From the NCBI GenBank assembly GCA_013399695.1, contig VXAU01001321.1:131862-195861 (forward strand): a stretch of 64,000 nt of DNA, read 5' to 3'. The translations under genes and the position numbers were made by a program. Within the stretch, counting starts at the first letter, position 1, and each line of letters begins with the position of its first letter. The stretch is from Formicarius rufipectus (lineage: Eukaryota; Chordata; Aves; Passeriformes; Formicariidae). Under the pieces are notes generated by a model. It had not been told where the DNA came from, made no database searches, and was given only the letters and a program-made list of their open reading frames with translations. Shown here piece by piece: positions 1-13,800 of the stretch.

Positions 1-1610
1 CAAAAGAATGAGTATTCTCTGTGTCATACCATCTCTGTCCACTCCCCAGGAAGTCTTTTTCGCTCAGGTTAAGAGGGATACTTGTCTATAAGGAGGGAAG
101 GATAATATTCTTGGATATCTTTATCACTGAGCTCATGATGGGTGTTTAGTAAGGTTATGAAAACATCACTAGTGAAAAATGGCAGGGGGAGAAAAAAACA
201 ACTGGAAGCAGCACAGTTAAAGAGTCTAAAATCAGTAGGAAAGTATGCCACAACACTTGTTATGGAAATCTGTACCCCAAAACCATAGCCAGACTTTGGG
301 GTATGGGAAGTTCTTCCTACTAATTCCAGAGAACCATAATGGCTCTCTGGATTTTGGTCATCTTCACACATGAGTGAGAAAGGAAACATAGGTTTCCTTC
401 AAATCCATCCTGTTTGAATAGACATGTATTGTTTGGAAAGCTGTCTCAAAACCAAGTACACATGAGAACGCCGTTCCTTGCACCATCAGACTGACTGTCA
501 GTGATCCTGCAGATTCCCTGCTGTCCATCTCCTGGGCTGTGACTGATGTAATGCTAGTTAGACTTCACACCCTTCCAGTCTGGCTTTTAGGGTGGTCTCA
601 GGGTCACAGTGAGAAAGTAATTTGTGTATTCCCTAGGCAAGCTACAAAACCTGTTTTGAAGAATCAAACAGAGGAGCGTTGAGATACAATTGATTACCAA
701 AAGTGGTAATTAATAAGAGCACAGAGACCTGGATAAAGCTTCAGTTTCAGACAATTTCAGAATAGGTGTATTGCCAAGGCTGAGTGTTCAGGAGGCAGCT
801 CTACCTGAATACCTAGTTCCTAACTCCAGAAAGGAGGTCCTCTTTGCATTCCTACCCCCTTGCAAGCTTCTTCTGCTTACATTAAGTTCACCTGATCACA
901 CTACAAACTCTTTCTGAGCATCAGACAGGGGGATATGAACTGGCACATGAGCAACCACGTGAGAGTACAAGCTGGCTTGAAGGAAGGAATGTGAGGTTGA
1001 AAGCAGAGACAGTAAAATGGAAGTGCAGTGGAGGATGAGGACAGAGTAAAAGGAAGAATATGGGAGAAGAGTGACATCTATAAGGTTATTCCTTGGGTAT
1101 TTTTCACTACATCTTGGGTATATGAACTATATGTGGCAGTTTTACACTACAGGTATGTTTTGAAGCCCACACATTTATCAATATTTGGCAACATTTCCTT
1201 TATTTTGTTTCACAAATGAAACCTCAAAAATGAACAGAATCACTTTTTACATAGTTTCACAGTTTTCTATCAATATTTTTTCCATGCCTGATGATTTTTT
1301 TGCAGTACCAAGTACCAAAGAGCCACACCCCATATAAATTTAATCTAGTGTTTGCTTGCTTGATATAATCCTGCTGCTTCCTGCCTGAGCTACCAGGCAA
1401 TTTGAGTTTTAGCCTCCATCAGAGGCCAAGGCCATCTACTTTCATGAGCTATAGTGTCTTCAAATCTGCCTACCTATATCTGGCATCTGCAAAGAAACCA
1501 AAGAAATAAATCTTTGGTGCTGCCAAAAAGGATGAAAATTGAACATTCCTTGTTTTCCTTCTCCCTAACTTATATCTATATTGCTTGTTTCACTTCATTT
1601 CCCTTCTAAT

Positions 1611-1690
1611 TTCTTTCCTTCTTTATATGTATTCCTTCTTTATATTTATTTCTTTATTTCTTTCTTTATTTCTTTCTTTATATTTATTTA
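1611..1690. repeat. degenerate (TTTC/TTTA)n pyrimidine-rich microsatellite
   Basis: The plus strand is a run of interleaved TTTC, TTTA and CTTT units. It creates two artefactual low-complexity frames rich in Phe, Ser and Leu. No gene is implied. Confidence 0.85.
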
Positions 1691-2537
1691 CCTTCTATAT
1701 ATGGAAACATTGTCACAGAATAAAATTTGTTTGGTTCCCAGCATTTTCTTCAATCTTCAATCTAGATTAATACAGATGTAAACTTGATTTTTTCCTGTTG
1801 GACATTTGGAATCTTTTTAATTTGTTGCTTGTAGGAGATGCAATCCTTTCTGTATACAGCAAAGCTAATGAAAGCATGAAATATTCATATTGCATCCTTA
1901 ATTGTATAATAAAGTGGAATATGTGCCATTATAGTTAAAAACACTCTAATGAGCAGTAGCTTAAGCGAAACATAGAATATTTAGTGTTACTCAGCCAGAA
2001 CTCTATTTTTTCAGTCAGTTGTATTAAAAATGACACTAATAAGATAATTTTTAAAAATACAAAACATGTATGCAAATATATATTCTTATTTTAAATATAT
2101 AAATATTAACTAAGGGGTACCTTCAGAGTTTGGTAACAAAAGACTGGTTTGTTTTATTATTACTTTCACTATATATTTGTAGTTTTTTGGTAAATTTTTT
2201 TTTTAAGTGATACTGTTGAAATTATCATCAGCCAGTATTATTTTTAGCATTACAGAAACATGACAAGGAATACAGTTGGAAGAGTTTATTCAGCTTTTAA
2301 TTTCTCTGTGGTCTCAGAAAAATAATCTCCAATTTATCCTATGAATCTAACCAAAGAATCTTTGAACAAAGAAATATCACACACCTAGAAGTCTTTTCCT
2401 TTTCTTTTTCAAAAATCTCTGTTAAGAAATCAGTATCTGGTTTCCAGGAAATACTTCTGTAAGAGATAGGAAGACAAGGAACAAAGTGATTCTCTGTTAA
2501 TAACAGCTTCTCTGCAGAAGCCAACAGTGGAAAACTG

Positions 2538-2577
2538 GAAAAAAAAGAAAAAAAAAGAAAAAAAAAAAAAGAAAAAA
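2538..2577. repeat. A-rich low-complexity tract
   Basis: Runs of 6 to 12 A are separated by single G residues. The antisense frame through it is Phe-rich and treated as artefact. Confidence 0.9.
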
Positions 2578-4333
2578 GCTTATTCATTTTCTCAAAGGTT
2601 ACAGATGAAGAAAAACATTTTGTAGAGTGCAAAAACACTTTTACCTTTTAAATATCATCAATAGAAATATGAAGGGAAGTGTTTGAGTAATCCGAACACC
2701 TCCAAACTAATAAATAGAATAAATATCTTTTCCCCAATTACTAATTCGACCATGATTAGAGTAATGATTAGATATAAATTTTCTCTTTGGACAGAGTTTT
2801 CTACAAGTGCCCATTACAGTGACTATTCTCTCCTTCTCAAAAGTTGCTGATATGAGCATGTGAAACAAAATTCCAAACAAAATTGATCTAATGTAAGACA
2901 ATATTATTTCTTCTCATTGCAATGCCTTAGTGTAAGTGCTTCATAAAACACACAAGCTAATTTCCTCCTTTTCTTGTTACTAAAACCAACCATAATACTG
3001 ATATTATGATATCATAAAGGTAGTGTTTCATTTTTTGTCATTCTGGGGCACATTTTTTGTGCACTATGGAGGTTTTATGTGCGATTGTTAGCACCCTTTG
3101 GAACTGTTGGTGTTTCCCTTCCCTTAATTATGCAATCTAAGTTGATTGAAATTTAATACTGTCAATTTATTGACATTGTTTTCCAATATTTCATGTACTG
3201 TGGACAAGTGTGTCTCATTGTAGAATCATTTATTTATTAGCAGGGATTGTTTGACAATGAAATGGTGTACTGCTTTATCTAAATGAACAAAGAACAGATT
3301 GCTGAGGAAGTACATTTACGTAAAGAACATTTAATATATACCTTAGAGAAACATTTCAGGATTATTTTATCTGAAAATCACAGAGAGCATGACACACTTT
3401 TTTCTTCTTTAATTGTTTTAAGATCTGGGTTAAATTATGCGTCACTTGCACTGAAAACAAAATATTGACTTTTCTCTCTCTAGAATTTCCACAAGGTGCT
3501 TCCCCTCCTTCCTCTTCGTCACTCACAACCTACGCACCTATTAGATTTGAAGCTTTATGTGCCATAGACAAGGAGTGAATTCCACTACAGGATGAAGTAC
3601 TGAATTCAGTACACACAAAACCTTCTGCAGGACAACGGCTTTATGACAGGTTGTTAACAGAGGTCGTATTTTACTGAAATGTCTCTTCAGTGTTTTCAAA
3701 ATCCATAACAATGGCTGGGGATTTTTACTCTGTTTAATATTAATTTTTGTACATTTATACAATTATGATATCACATCACAAATAAAAAATTATAAAAATA
3801 ATCTACCACACAATAATCAAGTTGGAACCACTATAAAATTTCTACTGACAGTCAAAGTTAATGTTCCTGTTATAATTCAAATTAATACCAACTTCAGTGC
3901 CATATTTAATCAAATTAGAAGGTATAAATGAACAATATGATGAAGGGCCCTTAGATGTTTAATTGTTTGAAGAATCCCTAACCCATTTGAAGCTAATGTT
4001 CACTGCAGAAAAGCAGCAAGAAGAAGACTGTGAGATAGATATCATAAAAAAGTGTTTAAAATGTAGACAGGAATTTATTGTATGATAACACTGAGTCCTT
4101 TGTGCAGACCAGTCTATGGGTCTCTCAAAAGCCAGGAAGAGTTCACAGATTTGTGTCATAAGTGAACATGATGAGGAAGCATCTACTCACTCATCCAAGT
4201 AATTGATTAATAACTTAAATAGTATTGGGCCCAGGATTGAACCTTGGGGAGCACCACTAGTGACAGGCCTCCAGCTAGACCCTGTGCCACTGTTTACAAC
4301 CCTCTGAGATCTGCCATTCAGCCAGTTTTCACT

Positions 4334-4597
4334 TCATCTCACTGTCCACTCATCCAGTCCACTCTTCCTGAGTTTGCCCATGATAGTGAGAGAGACAGTG
4401 TTGAAAGCCTCACTGAAGTCAAGGTAGACAATATATACCATTGTCCCCTCATCTATCAAGGCAGTTATTTCATTATAGAAGTCAATTAGGTTGGTCAAGC
4501 ACAATTTACCTCGATCACCTTCTTGTCTTCCATGTGGATAGAGATGGCCCCCAGAATGAGGCACTCCATTACCTTTAAAGGCATTGAGGTGAGTCAA
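4334..4597 (-). pseudogene. CR1 ORF2 reverse-transcriptase palm fragment
   Basis: An 87-codon open remnant of CR1 ORF2, the endonuclease/reverse-transcriptase protein of the LINE. Visible residues include KLCLTNLIDFYNEITALIDE, then VYLDFSEAFNTV, the conserved palm block containing the first catalytic Asp, and KLRKSGLDEWTVR. A functional CR1 ORF2 is roughly 900-1000 residues, so this is a small piece. Homology continues beyond both ends of the frame (GPDGMHP upstream at about 4741-4760, QGSILGP downstream at about 4215-4260) but is interrupted by stops and indels. The catalytic YADD box region is degraded. The strand is opposite to the 3' half of the same element, so no intact product could be made. 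Confidence 0.85.
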
Positions 4598-5043
4598 ACT
4601 GACTGGCAGTTACCTGGGTCCTGCTTCTTGGTCTTTTTGAAGACATTTTGTTTCTTACAGTCCTCCAGCACCTCTTCTGATTGCCCCAGTTTTTCAAAGA
4701 TGATTAGCCTCACTATAGTGTCCACCAATTCCCTTAGCACTCATGGGTGCATCCCATCAGGGCCTATGGACTTGCAGATGTCTGGTTTGCCCAAGTGTTC
4801 TCTATCCCAAACCTCACTGACCAAAGGAACATCTTCCTTCCAACATTCTTTTACCCTGCTCTTCCAGGTCAGAGGTTCCTGAGAGATGATCTTGTTAAAG
4901 TGCAGCCTTTCAGAATGACTTGGACAGGTTGGTGAGATGGGCAGAGAAGAACTGTTTGAAATCAACAAAGGCAAATTCAGGGTTCTGTACCTGGTGAAAA
5001 TAATCCCAGGCACCAGTACAGGTTGGGGGCTCATCTGCAGGAA

Positions 5044-5655
5044 AGCTAAGGGGCAGAGAAGGGCCTGGGGATCTTGGCAGACAACAAGCTGTCCATGAAA
5101 CAGCAGTGTGCCCTCATGGCCAAAATGGCCTATGGCGTCCTGGCATGCATTAGGAAAAGCATTGCCAGCATGTTGAGGAAGGTGATCCTGCCCCTCTACT
5201 CAGTCCTGGTGAGGCCTCACCTGGAGCACTGGGTCCAGTTCTGGGCTCCACGCTACAAGAGAAACATAGAGCTCCTGGAGGTGGTCCAGTGGAGGACAAC
5301 AAAGATGATTAAGGGACTGAAGTATGTCTGTTATGAGGAAAGGTTGAGGTGTCTGGAACTGTTTAACCTTGAGAGGAGATGATAAAGAGGGGACCTCATC
5401 AAGGTCTGTAAGTATCTGAAGGAAGTGTGTCAAGAGGATGGACTCAGGCTCTTCTTGGTGGTGCCAAGCAACAGGATAAGAGGCAATGGTCAGAAACTGA
5501 TGCACAGGAAGTTCCACCTGAGTGAGGAAGAACTTCTTTACTGTGCATGTGCTTGCACACTGGAACATGTTACCCAGAGAGGTTGTGGAGTCTCCCTCAC
5601 TGGACATATTCAAGTACTGTGTGGACACAATCCTGTTCATTTTGCTCTTGGATGA
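5044..5655 (+). pseudogene. CR1 ORF2 C-terminal fragment
   Basis: Remnant of the thumb and C-terminal region of CR1 reverse transcriptase, on the strand opposite to the palm fragment at 4334-4597. Recognisable blocks are ADNKLSMKQQCALMAKMAYG, VILPLYSVLVRPHLEHWVQF followed by WAPRYK, and YEERLRCLELFNLERR. It then continues past a stop at about 5380 into GDLIKV-like, CQEDGLRLF-like and HRKFHLSEEE-like blocks, a frame that is open from 5425 to 5655. This matches the order of the CR1 ORF2 carboxy terminus. Multiple stops and a frame change show it is dead. It continues into the 3' UTR and tail at 5731. Confidence 0.85.
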
Positions 5656-8600
5656 CACTGCCTGAGCAAGAAGATTGGACCAAATGACCCACCCTCGTTC
5701 CTTCCAAGCTGATCCACTCTGTGATTCTGTAAAAAGTAGGTGCCTTCATCTGCAACTGGTCTATGCTAGGATGAGAGCAGTCCTAACCAGTGAAACAAGA
5801 AAGGAAACAAGAATCATTAGCAGGATGTTTAGAACACTGATTTGGGATGTGGTGGAGCCAAGGTGATGCTTGCCTTAATCAGGCAAAAAGAGCATTAAGA
5901 CTGAGAGAGATGTCTTCTAGGTAAGCTACCAAACCAGTGGTCAAGGTCTCTCCATTCTTCTCTGTCGGGTTCAACTCATTCTAAATGCAGATCTAAAATA
6001 AGGCAAATCTGTTTCCCGCTCAAAGCAGCTATTTGCCCTTGCTAGACCTAAGCAGTCTAAGGTGATGACATCAGATTCAGGCATTGACAATGTAGATATC
6101 TGCAAGTGGTATTACAAATTCATAAATCTGAATCTACTTGAGGGGAAAAAATTATATTGAACAGATACCATGCAGTTCAAGACAGTCAGTGCTGTTCCTT
6201 TTGTCTTTTATCGCTTCATAACTTTGAAGAACAGTCACTCCACTTCTGGTAGTGCACCTATATTGATGTCACAAGGAAATATCTCACCTCATGCATCCAA
6301 AAGTCACATCTGCCTACAATACACTTCATCTAAACAAGAGTTACCATCATCTACTGTCATGACTTGTCCTCCTTTTTTCATCATTTCCAGATGATAGGAC
6401 CCAAAATAATAATAATTTTGCTTAAAGCCATTGTTATCTGTAATACCAACCCTGCTTTTATAGTTCATCTGTTTATCTAAAGTTCATCTGTTTGTAAGTG
6501 GTTCCCAGCCTTTTGTCATCATCAATAGTGTACTCTTACTTTGGAGTTGAAGAACTGACATATGCAACCACATGGCACTTTGCATCTATATATGCACTCA
6601 GGCACATATGCCACAAACCTATTACCAAACCATGTTGTTTTGGAAAAAGACCCACCTAGAAACTGATTCCTTCAGAAGATGTCTACTTTTCACTCTTCAC
6701 TGTAGGAAAACATACGCTTTTCTCATCAATCTAAATGTCTTTGCTTTATCCAAAAGGATTCAGTGAGAGTGGAACTCACATTGTTTCAAATAAAGTGCAC
6801 ATATTTGTTCCTTGTCTTGTCAGCGCTCAAGTTTTACAATTAGTCTAGCAGTGCCTAAGGAAGCACTTGAGTAGAAAATAACCACAACCGGATCTTCTGT
6901 CTCGCAGTGTTCTACTTACCAGTGCAAATTTTACAGCAAAATGAAGCACATATACTTCAAAAGATAATTACAGTGGTATATATTAATCTCAAATAAATGC
7001 ATTTTCCAAAGAAAGAATTAGTGAAATACAGTAATGCTGTGTATCTTCACATGACATTTATCCAGCTGCTAATGGGGCATAAACTTTATTTTAAAGATAC
7101 ATTTCTAAATAACTAATAAACATCTAATGGGTACTTAGCATGTGGTTAATAAACTACTATTTTAAAGAGATGACTGCAAAATTTGACAAGTAACTTTATC
7201 ATTTGTAGTAATAGATAGCAAGTGAATATAATACATTTTACTGAGGAGTTCGTAATCATCCGTGGCACATACCATATACACCTGTAACACACTTGAAACT
7301 TTCATTAATGATTAATGAACCCTAAATAAATTATGTATGCATTTACCTTTAATGTAAAGTACAACCCTGAGGCTGATGATAACCATGAAAAATGAATCCT
7401 TCAACATGTTTTCTCCTATTAATCCAAATTATCTATTAAAAATGGAATATTTTAATTGCAAGTTGGGTAAAAAAATTTGTAAGCCTTTATTATTAAAACA
7501 ATGTCTCCTCCAAGACTTGAAGATGATGATATTGTCATTAGCAGCCATCTGTTTCCCTGAGGTTGCTGTGGTAGAAAATTTTCTTCTTTATGCTGGTGAG
7601 CATTTGTTAGCAACAATAGCAGTCTGGGCATGCCATCCTGAGCTTAAATAACTCTGAACATCAATGTTTAGGAGTCAGAGCTGCATATTTTTATCATTTA
7701 TCCAGTAAAAGAATAGTGAAGTGGATTGTTAATATTGAAGATACTTCACTAAAAAAGGCTGTTCAAGGTTCTTTATAAGTTTTACGTTTCTCATTAAAAA
7801 ATAAATCATAGTTACCTTTACAAGTTTATTTCCTTCCTTCAGTGATTGGTATCACCTGTTGAGGAGCTGACTGTCCTTCAGACTCAGTTTACAGTGCTTG
7901 ACTTTTCAGATCTGTCTGCCACTCCACACTTCATCCATTTTAAGAAATGAGACACCTTGGTGTTACCTACCTGCTTCTTATTAAACCAGAATTCAGGATC
8001 TTGCCTCTTTCCCAACAAAGACCAATTTAGAGCTCATTTTTTCTAACATTCTTGTGTATCTAAAATACAAACAGTTTCTGCAGTTCCTCTTACACACAAT
8101 CCTATACCAGGGAAGAATAATGGTATTCAACCAGAATCACCCTCGAGGCTTTTACCATGGTGATGGAAACCAGCTGTTCAACTCCCGAAGTCTCTGGAGA
8201 CAAGCATACTTATTTATTTAAAAGATGTCTAGATTGCAGAAGAGTCAGAAAGGCTGTTATAGCTGATCAAATAAAGTGAAAATGATTTGTTGAATAATTT
8301 ATTTGACAAATATGGACAAAATCTGGCAAATACATTGTTCATCAAATAGTGATTGCACAACAGAATTGAAAAAAAACCCCACTCTTAAACAGTCCTATGC
8401 TAACATATATAAAAATCTGCTTCTGGGTCATATTGAAAAGAACTTAAAGGAATTTTCTTGAAGGGACCAAGAGACAGGTTCACATAATTTAGGCATTTTA
8501 AGTTTAATAAAATTCTCTCTCAAAACCTCTAGGTAGGGAAAGTCTGTAAATATCCTAGCGTTCATCTCTGTACCCATTAAATAACTAATCTCCTTCTACA

Positions 8601-10163
8601 TTTTTCTGGAAGTACTTCACTTTTATCAGATCTAACCAGCTTTGTATATAGTTCACATCTAGGGTCTACAGAAAAGGTTTTCCATGCTTATGTTCAGGAG
8701 CCTGCTCTTAGGACATACATTTATATTCCTCTAGGGACAGAGTCCAAATGTCTTGAGGCCCCTCTGTTTTTATTCAAAGCTCAAGGGAATGAGAGGTGAC
8801 CACATTTGCACAATAATTTCATGGTTTACAAGAGAGAGCGCTTCAGTTCTTTTCTCTGGGTAGTTAAAGCACTTACATCCTAATTCCCAGGAAAGGGTCT
8901 TTAACTGCTTTATGACGTTGGCATAGAAACAAATGACAACAAATCTACACAATCGTTAGAATCACTCCTTAGTCTTAGTTTCCCTGATGGTGAATAGGCT
9001 GAAAAACTACCCTATAAATGTTCAGATAAGGCCAGATGTTGTGAACTGAGAAAGGAGCGGAAAGCAGTGTGACATGACTGTGATGTAGAAATGCAAGCAG
9101 TAGTTACTTTACTTACATTTCTCTCTCCCACTTTCCTACAACAGTTATCCTCCCTCCCAAGCAGACCTATGACTCGTTAAGATTGCTTCTTTGCCAGAAC
9201 AGGTAAAACCAGTCCAGCCTTTCACTGTGGTGAAATTACACATTTTCTGTTGACAACTCATCTTCAAAGTTGAAAGATGCAGCTGAAAAACCTGTGTACT
9301 TACTGGCACAATGTTTGTTACCAGTGAACTAGGTGTCTCAGGTATCTGATGCAGGAAACATTAAAGACTACGAGGTTTTTCTTAATCTTAAATTCAGTAA
9401 AATGATAATCCTGTTTTTACAATCCATTGGATCAGGTAGGGAAGGCTGTTCTTTCCTGTCTTGACGTGAGGTGCACTTTGAAAATCACAGGGAAAGATAA
9501 ACTGGGTTTCCTTCTGTTGTTCATGTGGTTTTTTCTATGGAACATAACCTTGCCTTGGCTTACTTTTGGTGATAGTTATGGGAGTGTCAGGTAACACTGC
9601 ACCTTTATACATTCATTGACTCCTCAATCCTAGGAAAGTAAAAATTTTTTGTAAATGTGGTATATAAGTATGTAGTTAAGACCAGGAAAGCAAGATGAGT
9701 CCCTAAACTCTCTGTCGGTTGCATTAGTTTTATGTTGAAAGGGAGTCTGACCTTTATTTCAAGCAGTATACTAGCAGTTAAAGTTCTTCCTTTTTGCCAT
9801 GGGTTAAGATACAGGGGTTACAACTTCACAGGGTTGTTTCAAGACCTAAGTAATGCTGTAATGTAAATTGTTATATGTAAATACATATATTTTTGTTTTC
9901 TGTCTTTGGAATTCAGATTAGTATCTCAGAATATTTAAAGTAATAAGGTACATTATGGCTTGCATTTAACATAGGACCCTTTTACTGTAAGCAGTGTATG
10001 AAGGAGAGGAAGGAGTATGGGAGCTAACAACCTCATAGCATACAGCTGTAGAGTCATCAGGAGGGAGAGCTTGCCATACTTACGGGCACATCTGGTAGCA
10101 GATTTTCTTACAAAATAATATATATCAGGGAATGAAAGATCACTCGCTGAAAGTAACCTCCTG

Positions 10164-10202
10164 NNNNNNNNNNNNNNNNNNNNNNNNNNNNNNNNNNNNN
10201 NN
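10164..10202. other. assembly gap (39 N)
   Basis: Run of N in the supplied sequence. The flanks are ordinary unique DNA with no repeat at the edge. Confidence 0.98.
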
Positions 10203-10870
10203 TTGGCATCTCAACATCTGTGTTTAGTTGAGGATTCCAGCTGAAGATAGTTACATTTGCAGTCGCTAGAGGCTGAAAACTGAGATTAAATGATTAATAG
10301 CTTTTTTTTATTACTCAGTTAGATGATTCACATTAATTGCACTTGAGGCAGATTTGCATAAAGTCCAGGTTTACCTGATTTGATATAGGTATAGTAAGCA
10401 TTTATTTTAAGAGAGGATTGCAGCAAGTGCAACTATGTATTCTTTCCTTTCTTTCCCTCTTCCTGTTGTATTCTTCTTTCCACATGCATGCTGTATTTTT
10501 CAGTTCAATTTTCTCTATTTCTAAGCTTGTATATGTGCTTAGAAAATATGCACTTCTAAAACAGGATCTCAAAAGCTCTAGCAACTGCTGCTCTTCTAGT
10601 AACTGCTTACTTCTATATCTAATGTGACATGGACCAAGGGAAGGAGAAAGGGATAAGGGTGAATACTATTGACAAAGAAGGTCAATTTTTCATCATGAAT
10701 AATTAATCCAATGAATTTGTTCAAATAAATTATTTGCACTTTTTTTCATTATGCTGCAAACTCCTAGAACCTTGCATGAAGTAGCAAAACATGGACAGAG
10801 ATACAAAAAGTGAAACCATAGATAAATGTTTAAAGGCACCCTATAGCTCAGTCACAAGGAAAGAAAACAT

Positions 10871-10896
10871 ACACAACACACACACACACACACACA
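10871..10896. repeat. (CA)n microsatellite
   Basis: Near-perfect AC dinucleotide run of about 13 units with one early interruption. Confidence 0.9.
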
Positions 10897-13800
10897 AAAG
10901 ACACTTTTAAGAAACAGAATCAAAATCCTCAACTTACTCCTCCGTTAGCCAAACAGAATTTTCTGCTCTGGACTCAAGATTTAAGATAACTGTTATTTTG
11001 AGCACTGGTAAAAACAGTGGGGTTTTTTTTTGGTCCAATGAAAAGAATCATATGTTTAATTGTCATTCATATATGAAGTTCTTTCTATTCAGAATCAGGC
11101 ATTTTCCCTATAGAAGAGAGAATTACATTTCAAATACCTGATCACACTAGTTAGAGTGCATGCACTTTTTCACCTTACAATCTTTTTGCATACATTTCAA
11201 TGTCAGACTGCCACTCTAATATACCAGAATAGAGTTGAAGATACAGGTTATCCTGTGGTTTTGCCCTATCTAGTCTGATTCTTAGAAAAAGTATGTGCAG
11301 CTAGCCTTTGTCTGTGTCTGAATGGTTAATTGCAGGTAGTTGAAAAACAGTCAATGTTATGAAGACCATCACAGCATCAGTGTATTGCTGATCCTGAAAT
11401 AATTTACTCTGAGACAATCCAGAGTTGTGTGCTTGTGTTGCTTCAACAAAACAGCTACATGATTTTTGGACTGATCTCACACTGTGCAGTCGTTCTTGCT
11501 CAAATCTTGCATGAAATGAGAATCTGTCTTCCTACAATGTCCCATGCAGAAGTGCCCTTTGACAGTCTTTTTCCCTAGATTCACTTTAGTGCAATTTCCT
11601 CTTGCACAGGCTTCAGTGGACTGGAGCTTTCAGAGTACCTGTTATCTATCCTTTGTTTCTAGTTCATCTAAAATTTTATTACAGTGCCAGCTTTTCTGGC
11701 ATACCAGAGACTTGTCTACTTCTGTTCTACTGCTTTTAATTCCAATATATATGCTATTAAAGAAATGTTCTAGTATATTTTAGTGATGGCACTCCTTTTA
11801 TGGCATATGTAGCTTACATATGTGTCTTCAAAATGGTTTGTTTGACTAATGTGTGTTCATTCAATTATCACATACCAGTTTTACCTATAAACCACAGCTC
11901 TTTAGCATGTCTACATCTTGCCATCCTTCCTCAGCCATCAGGGCAAACTGTGGAAGTGATTCAGGATATGGGATAGGAATCTGCCTGATTCAGCCTCCTC
12001 ATACCTACCAAGAGAAATTCAAATGGAATTCTCTTTTTTTTTCTTTTTTTTTTCAGTAACTAAACCACTCCAGAATTACTCATTTCCTGTGGTTTTGGGT
12101 TCACTTTTCAGATTTCCAAAGTTCTCTTTTTCCTGAATCACTGCCATTTCTCTTAACCTTCTGCAGACACATACATGCAAGGTGCTGAGTGAAACAGAAG
12201 TTCTCTTTAGGTGATGATACATCATATTTTGGTTTCCATGTTTTATACCATGGTCATGCAGCAGAGAATAAATTAAAAAAAAATAATCTATTACTGAATA
12301 TCTTAACTAGAAGCTAATAAGAGTTACCTTCTAATTATGCCAAGTGCTGGCAATAAGCTTATGCAATGTGATCTAGCTTATAATGATATCATTACTTTTC
12401 ATTTAGATTTAGTCTTGACTAACTCACAAAACCTGTAACAGAAAAAAAGAGCATCAAGATATTTCAAAATGGCAAAAGCTAATCTATAACACGTTAGAGA
12501 TTTTACTTGTGTAAATATGCACAGTTCTTTATTTCAAGTTTTTTTCATATTTTGGGGACATGCAAGTTATTGGATCACATAATTTCTCATGCAAATATGA
12601 GATGAATGTTAAATTACTAATTTTATAATTCATTTAAACATAGAAGAAGAGCAACTATCTGCCCAATCAAGAACCCTGATAAGACAAAGTATCTTACGTT
12701 TACTTAGGACATTAATTTTCCAGATCCTGACAGAGAATAAAGCTCAAACAGTCATGTTGCCATCAAGCACTTCCAAAACTTTACAAATAGCTGTAGAGAA
12801 GAATGTGATGATCTATTGGGTTTCAGACTGTGATATTCATGTGTACATAATTCTGAGTCTGTCACAAAATTTACCTGCTAGTGTGTGTGATCTGGCCTGA
12901 CATTCCTTTCTTTGAAAACCAAGAAATTGTTATGAGAATTGCAGTTCCCCTGATATGGAACTGACCTGTTATTTGCTGTTGTAGCATACCTACCATCTTT
13001 GTTTTCATTTCCTTCCTGCCAATTCATGTATGAGTTTGGAATTCATCTTCATGATGTATTTCTTACCACAGACACTGATTTCTACCACTTCAGTTTTAAT
13101 GTTTGTACAGGATCATTTACAATGCAATTTCTTATATTAGACATTAAAGCATTAAAAAATCTTATTGCTGGAGCTAGAACTGTAGGCTGGCCTCTGTTTC
13201 TAGAAAATTGATGATGTTTTAATAGCTTGACACTATTAATTTAGGCAACACTTAGCAATTCTGTAAGTAGATATAACTGTACACAACACTACAGATGAGT
13301 AATTATTCTTGAAAATTGGACTAAAATATTTTCAAGTCTGATACTTTATCAAGAGGTTTAAAAAAAAAAAAAACACAATGGTTTCTCCTGTGACAGTGAA
13401 TGTTTGATCCTCTCAATATTGTATGTTTGGTTTATACCAGACGTCAATGCAAATGTAAACCATTGTGGTTTTTCACATGATTTGTACACCATTCAATCAG
13501 AATAACAGAATTTCAGAGCTAACTACTTAGACAGGAGTCAATAAAATAGTGAGTTAAATGCCTCACTTCTTTGTACTCTACTTTTCCAGGTTATCAAGCA
13601 TTATAAGAAAGTGTAATTTTAGATCAGAGATGCTTAGTTAAGACATCACACTTGTTTAGTGAACACTACAAACAAGTTCAACAGTATTTTTTTCCAAAGG
13701 GTTATCAAGGATCAGAACATGCAGAGGACTCTGTTTAAGGATAATGGTTGTCCTGGTGGGAGCAAGGAGGAAGGATGAGTAGGAAGAGCCCTTAAAAACC

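Larger units (their letters stand above)
1..4139. other. unique AT-rich non-coding DNA
   Basis: No gene is supported. The few open frames are 60-106 codons, have no recognisable domain and lie in AT-rich sequence. The stretch holds a pyrimidine-rich microsatellite (1611-1690) and an A-rich tract (2538-2577), listed separately. Nothing resembling a splice-bounded exon of a known protein was recognised. Confidence 0.6.
4140..5731 (+). mobile_element. CR1 LINE, 3' part, with inverted 5' segment
   Basis: One CR1 copy of about 1.6 kb lies in two opposed pieces. The minus-strand piece (about 4140-4895) encodes reverse-transcriptase core motifs, read from 4895 downward: a GPDGMHP-like block, a VYLDFSEAFNTV block (catalytic palm motif), KLRKSGLDEWTVR, then SGAPQGSILGP and a decayed ADDT-like motif near 4155. 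The plus-strand piece (about 4902-5731) resumes at the DLDRL block and carries the C-terminal part (ADNKLSMKQQCALMAK, VLVRPHLEHWVQFWAP, YEERLR) and the 3' tail, ending in an octamer-like TGATTCTGT at about 5731. The consensus gap between the two pieces is only about 20 bases, so they look like one insertion. Stops and frameshifts make it inactive. Strand is given for the 3' piece. Boundaries are accurate to about 20 bases on the left. Confidence 0.9.

Noticed and set aside
4741..5034. 97-codon minus-strand frame treated as one protein
   Set aside because: Only the lower part (below about 4895) is sense CR1 ORF2. The upper part is antisense to the 3' half of the inverted element, so the frame spans the inversion junction by chance.
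5200..5658. 152-codon minus-strand frame, the longest open frame not in low complexity
   Set aside because: It is antisense to the CR1 ORF2 C-terminal remnant. The sense strand carries the recognisable reverse-transcriptase motifs.
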